45,702 bases of DNA from Gemmatimonadota bacterium (GTDB lineage Bacteria > Gemmatimonadota > Gemmatimonadetes > Gemmatimonadales > Gemmatimonadaceae), in the NCBI GenBank assembly GCA_003141205.1, contig PLLD01000029.1, positions 1 to 45,702 of the forward strand, given 5' to 3'. Made by a program: the position numbers and the translations under genes. The notes under the pieces are model-generated. The model saw only the letters and a program-made list of their open reading frames with translations, ran no database searches and was not told the DNA's origin. How positions within the stretch are numbered: position 1 is the stretch's first letter; each line of letters opens with the position of its first letter. Positions 8,911 to 18,999 of the stretch are shown here, one piece after another.

Positions 8911-10553
8911 CGGACGCGGCTCTCGATTTGGACGACGTTGAGCTCCTGGACGTGCCCGGCGGGCGCGCGAATGGGCTGTACCATCTGCATCATCCCCTCC
9001 CCGACCTCCGCTTCGTGCACGTACGATTGGACCGAGCTCTCATCGCCCAGCGTCGTGAGCGATTTCCAGAACTTCGCGGTGCCGAACTGCACGGCCCCAC
9101 CCGCGAAACGGCGCGTGATCTGACCGTGCTTCACCTCGAAGAGCATCGCCGGAAAAAGCGTCCCGCTCGTCAGCTGCTGATCCGAAAAGGCGTCGCTCAC
9201 TCCGCGCATCAATAGCCCGTTCCCAAGCTCGCGCGTCAACGCATCGAGCGACGCTCCCGCCGCATCCGCGTGCACCAGGAGCGATGACGCGGTCCCGACC
9301 GGAGCCTTTGCCGCCATCCACGCGACCGCCGATCCGTGCGCGCGTATCGGCATGCCGCGCGACGTGTACCACGGGACGAGGGTCGCAGCCGAGCCGCGCG
9401 TGGCGAAATAATCCACGACAGCTCCATGCTGAATCACGGGGAACGCCTCCGTCGCCACCCCTTCATCGTCCCAGCGCGCGGCGCCGAGGTGCGGCGGCGT
9501 CCGGTCGGCCGACACGGTGAGCGCGGGCGAAAACATCGGGCGCCCAAGAATCGTCGCCGGGGGCGCCAGGAAGCTCGTCCCGCCGGTATCTGCGGTCAGC
9601 CCAAGAACGCGATCGAGCTCGAGCGCTGGAGCCAGCGTCGCGCCGAGTATGGCCCCAATCGACGCACCGTCAAGGACGGCGGGGTAGCGACCGACCTCGA
9701 CGCTCACGATCGGGTAGGCGAGCAGACGGGTCGTCTCTTCAGCGATGGCCTTGATCCGCTCCTGCAGCGCCGATCCCTGCGTGATCTCGAAGCCCGCGCT
9801 CTCGGGGGCGATCTCGGTCACCGGCAAATGCGCCGGCCGGCGGACGTTGGGCTCCGCATCGACCGTGACGCGCGGCCGGGCCTGAGCCAGCCGCTGCGTG
9901 ACGAGAGATCCCTCGGTCGATGCAAAGACGCGCGTCTCGGACTGCCAATAGAAGCTCGGTTGCGTCTCCGCCCCGAGTGCGCGGCTGGTCGCCTCCATGT
10001 ACGCGCCGAGCATGTACGCGTGCTCGTCCGGCGATACCGAGAAAGGATCGATCTTGACCGGTGTCACCCACTCCCCCGTGACGACCGGCGCCGCGACGAA
10101 CTCCGGCGCGGGACCGCTCACCTTGGCCAGATCGCGAGCGCGGCCGGCGGCCCGCCGCGTGGCGCCCGCCACCCCATCGACCGTCGGGTCAGCTCCCGAT
10201 GCGAACGCCCATCCCCCATCGACGCGGACGCGAACCCCGTACGAGTAATCGAACCCAAGGGAGCTGATGGGCGGTATGTCGGGCCGGTGATAGAAGTACA
10301 TCATGTCGAGCATCCGCCGGTTCGCGATGCGGATGTCGGCGTACGACGCACCCGCACCCCGCGCCGCATCCATCGCGGCGAGCGCCAGTTTGCGGAGCGT
10401 GTCCGCGTCGACGAGGTCCGGAAGGAGCTCGGCGACAGGCCGGGCCGACCGGGCGGGGAGCGCGCCGAGGACTCCGGGACGCAATCCGATCCCGACGCCG
10501 GCGAGGGCCACCGACGAACGGGCGAGAAAATCTCGCCGACTATACGCTGACAT
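8907..10553 (-). CDS. TldD-like protein with Tat signal, putatively lacking the metal site
   Basis: 548 aa; MSAYSRRDFLARSSVALAGVG Tat motif; GRYPAVLDGASIGAILGATLAPALELDRV and DDEGVATEAFPVIQHGAVVDYFATR align to TldD. Confidence 0.85.
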   Translation of the reverse strand: MSAYSRRDFLARSSVALAGVGIGLRPGVLGALPARSARPVAELLPDLVDADTLRKLALAAMDAARGAGASYADIRIANRRMLDMMYFYHRPDIPPISSLGFDYSYGVRVRVDGGWAFASGADPTVDGVAGATRRAAGRARDLAKVSGPAPEFVAAPVVTGEWVTPVKIDPFSVSPDEHAYMLGAYMEATSRALGAETQPSFYWQSETRVFASTEGSLVTQRLAQARPRVTVDAEPNVRRPAHLPVTEIAPESAGFEITQGSALQERIKAIAEETTRLLAYPIVSVEVGRYPAVLDGASIGAILGATLAPALELDRVLGLTADTGGTSFLAPPATILGRPMFSPALTVSADRTPPHLGAARWDDEGVATEAFPVIQHGAVVDYFATRGSAATLVPWYTSRGMPIRAHGSAVAWMAAKAPVGTASSLLVHADAAGASLDALTRELGNGLLMRGVSDAFSDQQLTSGTLFPAMLFEVKHGQITRRFAGGAVQFGTAKFWKSLTTLGDESSVQSYVHEAEVGEGMMQMVQPIRAPAGHVQELNVVQIESRVR

Positions 10554-10596
10554 GTGAACTCTGTGAACCCTTCAGGAGGAGAGACCCGCCAGCGAG

Positions 10597-12069
10597 CTAC
10601 CGGCCGGAGGACACGTCAGAAATCGATGGCGATGCCGACGTCGGAGCGGCCGACGCCTGGCGCTTCGCCTCCGCGACCAGATACTGCACGTCGGAGGTCA
10701 GCAGCTTCTCGACTTCCGCGTCGTATCCAATCGAGATGTGCCGCACGATCCCCTTCCCATCGACAACCACGAAGGTCGGCGTGGCATCGATCGGGAACGC
10801 CGTCGCGCTGGGATTATCGCGCGGCAACGCCCCATTTTCCTGCGTCTTCACCTTTTCGCCCGCCCAGAGCGCGATCGCAAAATCGTAGTGCTTGCGGTCG
10901 ACGTAGTAATGCGCGAGATGCTGCGCTTCCTCATCCGGCGAATACTCGGTCGTACCCCAGAAGCCATCGGTCTGCGTGACGTACCAGACTTCGACGTTGG
11001 TGGGATACGCCTTGTGGATCCGCTCCATTCCCGGAAGCGCCATACGGCAGGGGTGGCAATTGTACTCGCCGTACTCGAGCAGGCGAATCTTGCCATCCGC
11101 CAGCGTCTGTGTACGCGCACCGGGCGCCTCTTTCGATTCCGTGACTGGCGCCGACACGTTGTACCAATGGTTGGCGGTGATCGCCGGTGCCGGCTGACCC
11201 AGATGTGCCGTCAGCTGCACCGCCGATTTGGCCATGTAGGTGTAAAACCGACTCGTCCAGAAGTACCCCGAATCGCGCGCGATCTGCTCCGGGCTGGCGG
11301 CCGCCAGCGGCAGCATCGAGGCACCGATCGAGTCGATCCTGGCGCGGCCACCCGGCATCCCGGAGAGAACATCCGCGAGCATGGGGAGCGGATTGTTCAT
11401 AAAGACATCCTGGCGCTCCTCAAACGGGATCTCCGTCACCAACGCGATCGCCTTCGACAACTGCGTGACGACCTCCGGTCCATGCCCTGTCACGTAGTAG
11501 GCTTGGCCCAGCGCCATGCGTCCCAAGAACTTCCACATCGCGTCGACGGGCAGCGCGTCCAACTCCGCCATGTAGCGCACCGCCGTCTGGATCCGAGCCG
11601 CATCGTCCGGATGGGCGAACGCCCTCGTCGCGACGACCAGCGTATACGCCTTGTTAGACGCCGACAGTCCTTTTGTCCCCAGGCGCTCCGCGAATTGCCG
11701 CTTGGCGATCGAGTCCTTTCCTACCGCGACGTACAGCTTCCCCATCGGGTCGAGCTCGAGACCCTTGACGGGCGCGGTTTGCAGCGACTCGATCCACTTC
11801 CGCGTCTGCTCGCCGACCGCGGGACCGACAAAGTCGGGACGTATGAGCGTACGATAGTCCGCCATCGGTGCAAGGACATCGTCAACGTACAGGTCGAGCC
11901 CCCACCCATACTCGGCCGGCGTCGGCTGCCGTGTAGTCGCATCCGCGACCGTCTGCGCTTCCTGCGCCCGTCCCGGTGCCGGGAGCCCGGCCACGAGCGC
12001 CGCCCCGAGGAGAGTGCCGAAAACGATATGCCCGCACGAGCGCTGGCTGAACCGATTGGGTAACGACAT
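10597..12069 (-). CDS. TlpA-like thioredoxin-fold protein, exported
   Basis: 490 aa, signal peptide, YGEYNCHPCRMALP (CxxC) and cis-Pro-like IDATPTFVVVDGKG. Confidence 0.8.
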   Translation of the reverse strand: MSLPNRFSQRSCGHIVFGTLLGAALVAGLPAPGRAQEAQTVADATTRQPTPAEYGWGLDLYVDDVLAPMADYRTLIRPDFVGPAVGEQTRKWIESLQTAPVKGLELDPMGKLYVAVGKDSIAKRQFAERLGTKGLSASNKAYTLVVATRAFAHPDDAARIQTAVRYMAELDALPVDAMWKFLGRMALGQAYYVTGHGPEVVTQLSKAIALVTEIPFEERQDVFMNNPLPMLADVLSGMPGGRARIDSIGASMLPLAAASPEQIARDSGYFWTSRFYTYMAKSAVQLTAHLGQPAPAITANHWYNVSAPVTESKEAPGARTQTLADGKIRLLEYGEYNCHPCRMALPGMERIHKAYPTNVEVWYVTQTDGFWGTTEYSPDEEAQHLAHYYVDRKHYDFAIALWAGEKVKTQENGALPRDNPSATAFPIDATPTFVVVDGKGIVRHISIGYDAEVEKLLTSDVQYLVAEAKRQASAAPTSASPSISDVSSGR

Positions 12070-12198
12070 AAGCTCAATCCTCGCGAAACAGGAGCGCTAC
12101 GATCGCGCACGTATCAACTACGCCGACCTTTCTATAGAGACAGTTATCCGAGCAAAACCCACAAACAATACGCTGCCATGAGATCTCTCGTTGGCTGT

Positions 12199-13611
12199 CT
12201 ACGGCGTCGCCGTGGAGGTAAGGCAGCCCTTGTACTCCGGATTCGTAACTGTGATCTGGTTGGATATGAGCCCCGCCGGGGTCGGCAACGTAATGCTCAC
12301 ATCCGAGCCGTAACTGGCGTACCCTGCACCGACCAACGGGTGCGTGGCGTCGTATGGCCCGTTCGGATACACCGTCGCGGGGTCCCGTCCGTACTGCCGC
12401 AACAGACGGCGCATGTCGCCCAGCCGCACCCCGGTTCCGAACAGCCAGAAGGCGCGCTCGCGAAACAGGAAATCCACCTGCGCCGCCGCGGGAAGCGTCG
12501 TCGTCGAGTCAGCCAGAAGGGGTACCTCCGACATGGTCGGATCGAAGGTCACATGCGTGTCCGCATCATCGGTCCGCAAGGCGCTGAGGTCCGTCACCCA
12601 CGTGGGATCGCCCCGCTGCTGCGCCGCTTCGGCCTGAATGAGGCGCGCTTCCACGCCGGTCGAGAGAGCGATATCTGTCAAATCGTTCTCGAACTTCGTG
12701 TCGAGGATCCACTGGCCGCCGTCACCCGCCGTTAGCGAGCTATCGACCACGACGCGCGGATCGTTGGCCGAGGCGTAATTCAGCCCCGCTCCTCCTTCGT
12801 GATCTCCGACGTTGAACATCCGATAGAACGGTTGCCCCATCGCCGCCGCAATAAAGGTCCCGTTCGGGGGGAAAATATTTGCGGCCGCCACCAGCGAGAT
12901 ATTGTACACAAAACTCGTCGGTACGGTAGCCACGGCCGTATCCGCCGCTGCGTATTGGCCTCGGCCGAGGAGCGCCCTCCCTAACCCTACGCGCGCCAGC
13001 CCCAGAACCGTGGGGTCCCCATTCGCACTCGCGATGGCCGAGTCGAAGTGTGCCTCGGCGGTTGCCAGCATCGAATCGGTGGTGAGCGGGGTCCCGTAGG
13101 CGTACTGCCCCCCGGGGAGAGCGCGATCCAAAGGGGTACCGGCGCAGAAAGTCTCGCCCAACATCAACTCGGCGTATCCGGCGAGCGCGTACGCCTCGCC
13201 GACCATCTGCTGGCCGCTGGCCGGCTCGTATTGCGACAGGAGAGGAATCGCGAGCAAAAGACCGGAGTGGGCTTGCAGGATGTTCCCCCAACCCACGTCC
13301 GAGTACAGCTCGTTACTGCCGCCCGGGACCGCGGTGAATCTCGCATCATAACCCGCACCGAACGAAAACCCGCTCTGGGTATAGTCGTCCGACATCAACT
13401 CGCTCCACATCGTCGTGCCGTAAAAGATGGAGCCGTTCGCCAGGAACAGCTGCCCCTTCGCCCCCTTGAAGGCGGCTTCCGCGCCCGCCTGGCTTTTCAG
13501 CGTCGTACTCGACGTGACGCCAGACGGCGCCGGCACGCTCAATACATCGCTCGGCTTGCACCCGGCCACACCGAGGGCGGCGAGGATCAGCGTCCCACAT
13601 CGTATGCGCAT
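12199..13611 (-). CDS. SusD/RagB-like lipoprotein
   Basis: 470 aa; lipobox LGVAGC; SusD-like C-terminus RERAFWLFGTGVRLGDMRRLLRQYGRD; directly downstream of SusC. Confidence 0.88.
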   Translation of the reverse strand: MRIRCGTLILAALGVAGCKPSDVLSVPAPSGVTSSTTLKSQAGAEAAFKGAKGQLFLANGSIFYGTTMWSELMSDDYTQSGFSFGAGYDARFTAVPGGSNELYSDVGWGNILQAHSGLLLAIPLLSQYEPASGQQMVGEAYALAGYAELMLGETFCAGTPLDRALPGGQYAYGTPLTTDSMLATAEAHFDSAIASANGDPTVLGLARVGLGRALLGRGQYAAADTAVATVPTSFVYNISLVAAANIFPPNGTFIAAAMGQPFYRMFNVGDHEGGAGLNYASANDPRVVVDSSLTAGDGGQWILDTKFENDLTDIALSTGVEARLIQAEAAQQRGDPTWVTDLSALRTDDADTHVTFDPTMSEVPLLADSTTTLPAAAQVDFLFRERAFWLFGTGVRLGDMRRLLRQYGRDPATVYPNGPYDATHPLVGAGYASYGSDVSITLPTPAGLISNQITVTNPEYKGCLTSTATP

Positions 13612-13614
13612 CGG

Positions 13615-16600
13615 CTAAAGCCCCAGGTTGAGCCGGACCACCCAGTACCGCGCCAACGGCACCGCGCCCTGATCCGTTCGTATGTCGTTGTTGACTGCGA
13701 ACCCGCCGGTGTTAGGAGTCGCTTGCACGTTGATTCCGAAGGCATTGCTCACTTCGGGGTCAGGTCCGGTATACCGTGTCCACAGCGCCAGGTTCCGAAC
13801 TGCGCCCGTAATGCTGAGGTTTTGCACGCGGAGTCTGTGTACGATCGAAAGCGGGAGCGCATACGTGAGCGCGACTTCCCGAACCCGAACGAAGGAGCCG
13901 TCCTCCGCATCCAGCGACTCGAATCCCCCTTGAGTGTTCGCGACGTCACGGGCCTGCAGGAAGAGCGGCGCCCGCGGATCGTTCTCCCCTTGGGAGTTAC
14001 CCACGAAGGAATTGCTGTTATACGCCGCCTCGGTGTTGGCGATCTTGTAGCCGCCGCGGTAATCGAGCAGCCCGCTGAGCGTCACCGCCCCACGGAAGAG
14101 ACCCAGGTGCGTCGAGACGGACGCTTCCCGCGTTGGGATCGTCGCACCCTGGAACGTTACGGAATCCGCCAGCGTTACCTCATTCTGCTCGATAATCCCG
14201 TCGTGGTTGGCATCCGCGTACGTCGCGTTCTTCGCCCAGATCCCGTACAGCGGGTATCCGACCGCCTGCCGGTACTGCAGGCCGATGAAGGCGTACGTCG
14301 TCTGCGCCGTCACCCCCGGCGCCAGCTTCACGAGCGTGTTGTGCGTTATGGATCCGTTGAGCGCGACGTCCCATGTGACCGACCGGTTTTGCACGATACC
14401 CACGTTCAAAGTGCCCTCGACCCCCGAGTTCCGCACCTCGCCGATGTTCTCCTGATATGTCAGGCCGGCGACGCCGCCGAAGCTCTCGCCAAGATTGAGA
14501 TTGACGAGCGCGTCGTTTGTCGTCTTGGAGTAGCCGGTGATCTCGAAGCTCACCCGGTTCCCCCATGCTCCGATGTCCGCGCCCCCTTCGAATTCGGTGG
14601 AGCTTTCCGGGCGAAGATTCGGATTTCCGATCCAGTTGACCTGTTCGGCGCTCCCTCCACCGGGAAGGGGAGATGCCACCGCGCTATACAGCTGCAACGC
14701 GGCCCCGTTGTCGGGTTGCACACCCGATTCGCCAAACGCGCCACGCAGACGCAGCGTCACCGGTCCCTTGTCGAGCGCCAGCCACGACACGCTCGCCTTG
14801 GGATAGGCCGCGGTGCTATATGCCCCGCCGAATCCGCTGCCCGCATCGATACGCAGGGCGCCCGTCAGGAACAGACGGTCTTCGAAGCTCAGCTGCTCCT
14901 CGCCGTACCCGCCCATCGTCGCTTGTCGTGTACCGATCTGGGCTACGATAGGATTCGTTGCGCCGTTCAAGGTCAGGTTCGTCGCTGTGATCCCGATCGC
15001 CTGCGCCGATTGCCCCGCCACTCGCGTATCCACGATCTGCAATCCGGCCGATGTCACGGAGCGGAGCGCACGGGTAAGACTGGCCGTCGCCGTCCCCCGT
15101 AAATCGACGGAGTACACGTCCGTGGTCAGATTCGTTACCGACAGCGCGGGGCTTTCGGAGACGTACAACGGATTCGCGAGCGGGTAGTCGATATTGGTGT
15201 TCCGCTGCGATCCATGGTCCAGTCCCACGGTGGCGTGTCCGACGAACCATCCGGTCGGACGCCAGTTGGCGGTGAGCCCCCCGGTGACACGATCGGTGTT
15301 CTGCATCCCGATCTCGCTCATTTCCGTGATCGGCGAGGAGGGCGGGCCGCCGCCGTTGCTGGGGGCGTCATACCCCCAGAAATGCGCGGGATCGTCCAGC
15401 CCGAGTCCGTTGAACACGCCGAAGAACAGCGAAGCTGCGTCCGGCGTCTGCTGATATGTCGACAGGTAACTCCCCGTCGCGGTGAGATCCGCGGTCCGTC
15501 CCAGCTGTATCGCCGTGTTGACCCGTACCGACCGCTGCTGCTCGCTGTTCGCATTGAGCGCCGCGGCCGGAAGTCCCAGGTTTGCGGTATCGTTCAGCTC
15601 CCTGAACACCGGCGGCATCTGGATGAAGCCGCGCTCGTTCGACAGTCCACCCGAGACGAAGTACCGCACCGCATCCGATCCGCCGCTCACGGACAGGTCG
15701 TATTTGCCCCGATTTCCCGTCCCGAAGATCGTTCGGGACGCGCTGTTGAGCGGGTTTTCTATTGAGACGCTGTCCACGACGCACCCGCCACTCGTCGCTA
15801 ACGCGCCCGCCGTATAGAAGAACTGGCCGGTCTGAAGCGCACAATCGATCGGAGTGTTGGTCCCATCCGTGGTGTGACCGAAGCTGTAATAGTTGTTCCT
15901 GAAGGTGGCGGGCATGTCGCTTTCCGTCTGCTCGGCTGACATCCTCCATTGGGGTCTCCCCGCCGTCCCATGCTTGGTCGTGATCACGATCACGCCGTTT
16001 GCGGCATCCGTGCCGTATTCGGTCGACGCGGCCGGTCCCTTGAGGATGTCGATCGTCGCGATGTCGTTGAAATCGATGTCGTTGAGGCGCGTGGGACTGG
16101 GATGCGTCCCCATGCCATTGGTGTTATTCGCGAACCCTCCGATGTACTGGCTGATATCGCCGCCCGCTGCGTTGTTCTGTCGCACACCGTCAACGATCAG
16201 GATCGGGTCGCTCTGCAGCACGAGGCTCGATATACCGCGGATCCGAATCGCCTCCCCGGCCCCCGTCATTCCGCTCGTCTCGAGCACGGTCACCCCCGGC
16301 GCCCGCGACGAGATGAGATCCGTGAGGCTCGTGATCGGTGCGGTGGGCGTGATCGAGTCGGCGTTGATCGTCGAGATGGTGTTCCCCACTTCGTACCGCC
16401 GCTGCTGCCCTACCGCTGTCGTCACGACCTCATCCAGCTTGGTCGGTGTCGCCACGATCGCGAAATCGAGCGTGCTCTTCTGATCCGCCGCGACCGTCAC
16501 GTCCTTCGTCAGCGATTGATACCCGACACGCCGGGCGGTCACGTGATAGGTACCAGGGGCAACCCCCGCGATCGTATATGCTCCCTCGCCATTCGTCAGC

Positions 16601-17115
16601 GCGCTGAGAGCCGAGCCCTCGACGCGGACAGAGACCTGGGAGAGGGAGCCCTTGAGCGTACCATCTATGATCCGCCCCGCGATCGACCCCGTACCCTGAT
16701 AGGCCGCCCCATACGCCCGATCAGGCACCGTCGGGCGCAGCGCGACACGCGTCCCGCCGGCCGCGACGACGGGCTCGACCAGCGTGCCCCGCAGCACAAC
16801 CCGAAACGCGTCGCCGACCGGCATCGACGCGGCGTCGAGCGACACGACGCTCTTGAGGGGCAGCTGGTTCGGGTCGTAGCTCAACGCGAGATGCGCCGCC
16901 GCCGCGATCGCGCCGAGCGCATCACCTAACCGCACGTTCACGAGATACAGCGTGATCGGCCGCTGCAGAACATCGCCCCCCGGGGAGCGGGTCTCCGGCC
17001 CCGACGGTGTGGGCAACGCGACCTGCACCACCTCCATCCCCTGCCCGGAGACGGCCGGCGGTCCCGCCACGCCGTACAGGGCCACGATCGCTGCCACGCC
17101 AATGCGGAGCCTCAT
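13615..17115 (-). CDS. SusC/RagA-like TonB-linked outer membrane protein with STN and carboxypeptidase-regulatory domains
   Basis: 1166 aa; plug DPILIVDGVRQNNAAGGDIS, DILKGPAASTEYGTDAANGVIVITTKHG; N-terminal STN-like region. Confidence 0.93.
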   Translation of the reverse strand: MRLRIGVAAIVALYGVAGPPAVSGQGMEVVQVALPTPSGPETRSPGGDVLQRPITLYLVNVRLGDALGAIAAAAHLALSYDPNQLPLKSVVSLDAASMPVGDAFRVVLRGTLVEPVVAAGGTRVALRPTVPDRAYGAAYQGTGSIAGRIIDGTLKGSLSQVSVRVEGSALSALTNGEGAYTIAGVAPGTYHVTARRVGYQSLTKDVTVAADQKSTLDFAIVATPTKLDEVVTTAVGQQRRYEVGNTISTINADSITPTAPITSLTDLISSRAPGVTVLETSGMTGAGEAIRIRGISSLVLQSDPILIVDGVRQNNAAGGDISQYIGGFANNTNGMGTHPSPTRLNDIDFNDIATIDILKGPAASTEYGTDAANGVIVITTKHGTAGRPQWRMSAEQTESDMPATFRNNYYSFGHTTDGTNTPIDCALQTGQFFYTAGALATSGGCVVDSVSIENPLNSASRTIFGTGNRGKYDLSVSGGSDAVRYFVSGGLSNERGFIQMPPVFRELNDTANLGLPAAALNANSEQQRSVRVNTAIQLGRTADLTATGSYLSTYQQTPDAASLFFGVFNGLGLDDPAHFWGYDAPSNGGGPPSSPITEMSEIGMQNTDRVTGGLTANWRPTGWFVGHATVGLDHGSQRNTNIDYPLANPLYVSESPALSVTNLTTDVYSVDLRGTATASLTRALRSVTSAGLQIVDTRVAGQSAQAIGITATNLTLNGATNPIVAQIGTRQATMGGYGEEQLSFEDRLFLTGALRIDAGSGFGGAYSTAAYPKASVSWLALDKGPVTLRLRGAFGESGVQPDNGAALQLYSAVASPLPGGGSAEQVNWIGNPNLRPESSTEFEGGADIGAWGNRVSFEITGYSKTTNDALVNLNLGESFGGVAGLTYQENIGEVRNSGVEGTLNVGIVQNRSVTWDVALNGSITHNTLVKLAPGVTAQTTYAFIGLQYRQAVGYPLYGIWAKNATYADANHDGIIEQNEVTLADSVTFQGATIPTREASVSTHLGLFRGAVTLSGLLDYRGGYKIANTEAAYNSNSFVGNSQGENDPRAPLFLQARDVANTQGGFESLDAEDGSFVRVREVALTYALPLSIVHRLRVQNLSITGAVRNLALWTRYTGPDPEVSNAFGINVQATPNTGGFAVNNDIRTDQGAVPLARYWVVRLNLGL

Positions 17116-17137
17116 ACGCTGCTGCTCTCCATGGTGA

Positions 17138-18193
17138 TCATTCGTGCGCCTGCCGGAGGGTCCGGGCAGTGAATTGGGCGTCTGTACCCGGCCGTGCCGC
17201 CGAGTGCGCCCGCCGCCGGATCGTCACCATCCGGCCGACGCGCTTGTATTCGGCGCCGATCGAGAGAGTGACCGCATCCAGGATGTTGTCGACCGGCTCG
17301 TCCCCGAACGTCGCGGTCAACGCTTCCCCGTCGAGCGCCGAGTCAGCCACCGTGATCTGGATGTCGAAGGCGCGCTCGAGCGCCGAGACCACGTGCGGCA
17401 GCGGCGCCTTGTCGAAGGCGAGGCCACCCTGCAGCCACACGAGAGCGCCCGCCACATCGGCGGCGGTTTGCACGACGATCCGCCCGCTGCGATCGACGAC
17501 CGCCGCCGTTGCCGCCGCGAGCACCGGCGCCGTCCCCATGCGCCGTCCGAGCGGAGCGATGGCAACCCGTCCTTCCGCCACCGTAACGCGCATGGCCGAG
17601 TCGTCCCCGAACGCACGCACGTCGAAGACGGTCCCGACATCGCGCGCGATCCCCCACGCCGTGCGCACCGTGAACGGGCGTCGCGCATCATGGGCGACGG
17701 CGAAGTACGCCTCCCCATCCAGCGTGACCGCACGATGGTGCGCGCCCGCGCCGCCCGCCGCGACGGTGAGCCGACTCCCCGGCGCCAGCGTGATGCTGGA
17801 ACCGTCGCCGAGCGACAAGGCGAGCCGGTGCCCCCGCGGCGCGACGTAATCCCGCGTCGAGAACGCGACCGGCGGAGCGCTCAACCGGCGCATGAAGAGC
17901 GAGATCCCGACGCCAACGACGAGAGTGGCCGCGATGGCCGCGATACGATAGCCGGCAGCCGCAGGGCGCCGCCGCGCGCGCAAGCGCACGAGCAGCGTAT
18001 CCGTATTGACCGCGCTCCGCCGCTCGCCGCCGAGTGCCTGCTGCGCGGTATCGAGGCGGGCCAGCAGGGCGGCACCCTCCGGATCCTCCGCCAGCCACGC
18101 CCGCACATCGGCCTCTTCCGCCGCCGTTCCCCGCCCCGCCAACACCCGGCGGAGCGCCTTTCGCATACGTACGAGATCCCGCATACCCCTCAT
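17138..18193 (-). CDS. FecR-like anti-sigma factor
   Basis: 351 aa; single TM, FecR core and C-terminal STN-like domain; between ECF sigma and SusC. Confidence 0.9.
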   Translation of the reverse strand: MRGMRDLVRMRKALRRVLAGRGTAAEEADVRAWLAEDPEGAALLARLDTAQQALGGERRSAVNTDTLLVRLRARRRPAAAGYRIAAIAATLVVGVGISLFMRRLSAPPVAFSTRDYVAPRGHRLALSLGDGSSITLAPGSRLTVAAGGAGAHHRAVTLDGEAYFAVAHDARRPFTVRTAWGIARDVGTVFDVRAFGDDSAMRVTVAEGRVAIAPLGRRMGTAPVLAAATAAVVDRSGRIVVQTAADVAGALVWLQGGLAFDKAPLPHVVSALERAFDIQITVADSALDGEALTATFGDEPVDNILDAVTLSIGAEYKRVGRMVTIRRRAHSAARPGTDAQFTARTLRQAHE

Positions 18194-18260
18194 GACACAG
18201 GGTATGTGCGATCACACATCATGCAATGAAGGGACGGGCGGCCGTCCCGGGAGAACGCGG

Positions 18261-18896
18261 TTAGACGAGCCCCGCGAGCTGCTCGCGCAGCCGTTTCAAT
18301 GCCCGGCCGATCCGCATCTCCACCGTCCGCACGGCGACCCCCAATCGCTCGGCGATCTCCGCATGCGAATACCCCTGCCACCGGAGAGCGTAGGCCGCAC
18401 GGCTCGCCTCCGGGAGCTGATCGATCGCCCAGCGCACCGCGCTATCCAGCTCCGCCGCGCGCACCGTCTCCTCGGCCTGCGCGCCGGCATGCAGTCCGTC
18501 GGCGATCAGCCGCTCGTGCGCGACCGCGCGCGACAGTCGTACGTCACCGCGGGCGCGCCGCATGGCGTTCCATGAGCGATTGCGCGTGGCGCCGTAGAGG
18601 TACTGCCGAAGCGTCCCGGAGACCGACAGGGTCGCGCGCAGCCGCCAGACCGCGTAGAACACATCCTGCACGACCTCGGCGGCCGTTTCCGGCGAGCCGG
18701 TCAATACCGCCGCGTACGCGGACAGCGCATCCGCGTGCTGGCGCACGATCGCGTCGAAGGCCCGCTCGTCGCCGGATCGCAGACGCGCGATAAGACGTCG
18801 CTCCTCCGTGAGAAGAGCAACGGCCTCGCCAGCCATCGGCGGCGGACCTGGGGATGCTGCGTCGGGATGCACTGCCGAGCGACGGGCCATGCGCAT
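18261..18896 (-). CDS. ECF-family RNA polymerase sigma-70 factor
   Basis: Sigma region 2 (FDAIVRQHADALSAYA...VVQDVFYAVW) and region 4 (YSHAEIAERLGVAVRTVEMRIGRALKRLREQL). ORF extends to 19133; start uncertain (18896 or 18836). Confidence 0.9.
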   Translation of the reverse strand: MRMARRSAVHPDAASPGPPPMAGEAVALLTEERRLIARLRSGDERAFDAIVRQHADALSAYAAVLTGSPETAAEVVQDVFYAVWRLRATLSVSGTLRQYLYGATRNRSWNAMRRARGDVRLSRAVAHERLIADGLHAGAQAEETVRAAELDSAVRWAIDQLPEASRAAYALRWQGYSHAEIAERLGVAVRTVEMRIGRALKRLREQLAGLV

Positions 18897-18999
18897 GCGG
18901 TACCGGTCGGTGGCGATCCACCCACGGATCGCCGTGAAAAGCAGGTCATCGATCGAACGCGGCCCATAGATAGTGCGCAGCCGCGCGGGATGCAACGGG

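Noticed and set aside
18204-18219. Palindrome ATGTG-CGATCA-CACAT before fecR considered as a CRP site
   Set aside because: The spacing between TGTG and CACA is 6 nt, not the 8 nt of a CRP consensus, and the half-sites are short; chance is likely.
18231-18248. Hairpin GGGACGG/CCGTCCC between the ECF sigma and FecR genes as a terminator
   Set aside because: Short stem and no T tract; it lies upstream of the ECF stop in neither orientation as a clear terminator, and is expected in GC-rich spacers.
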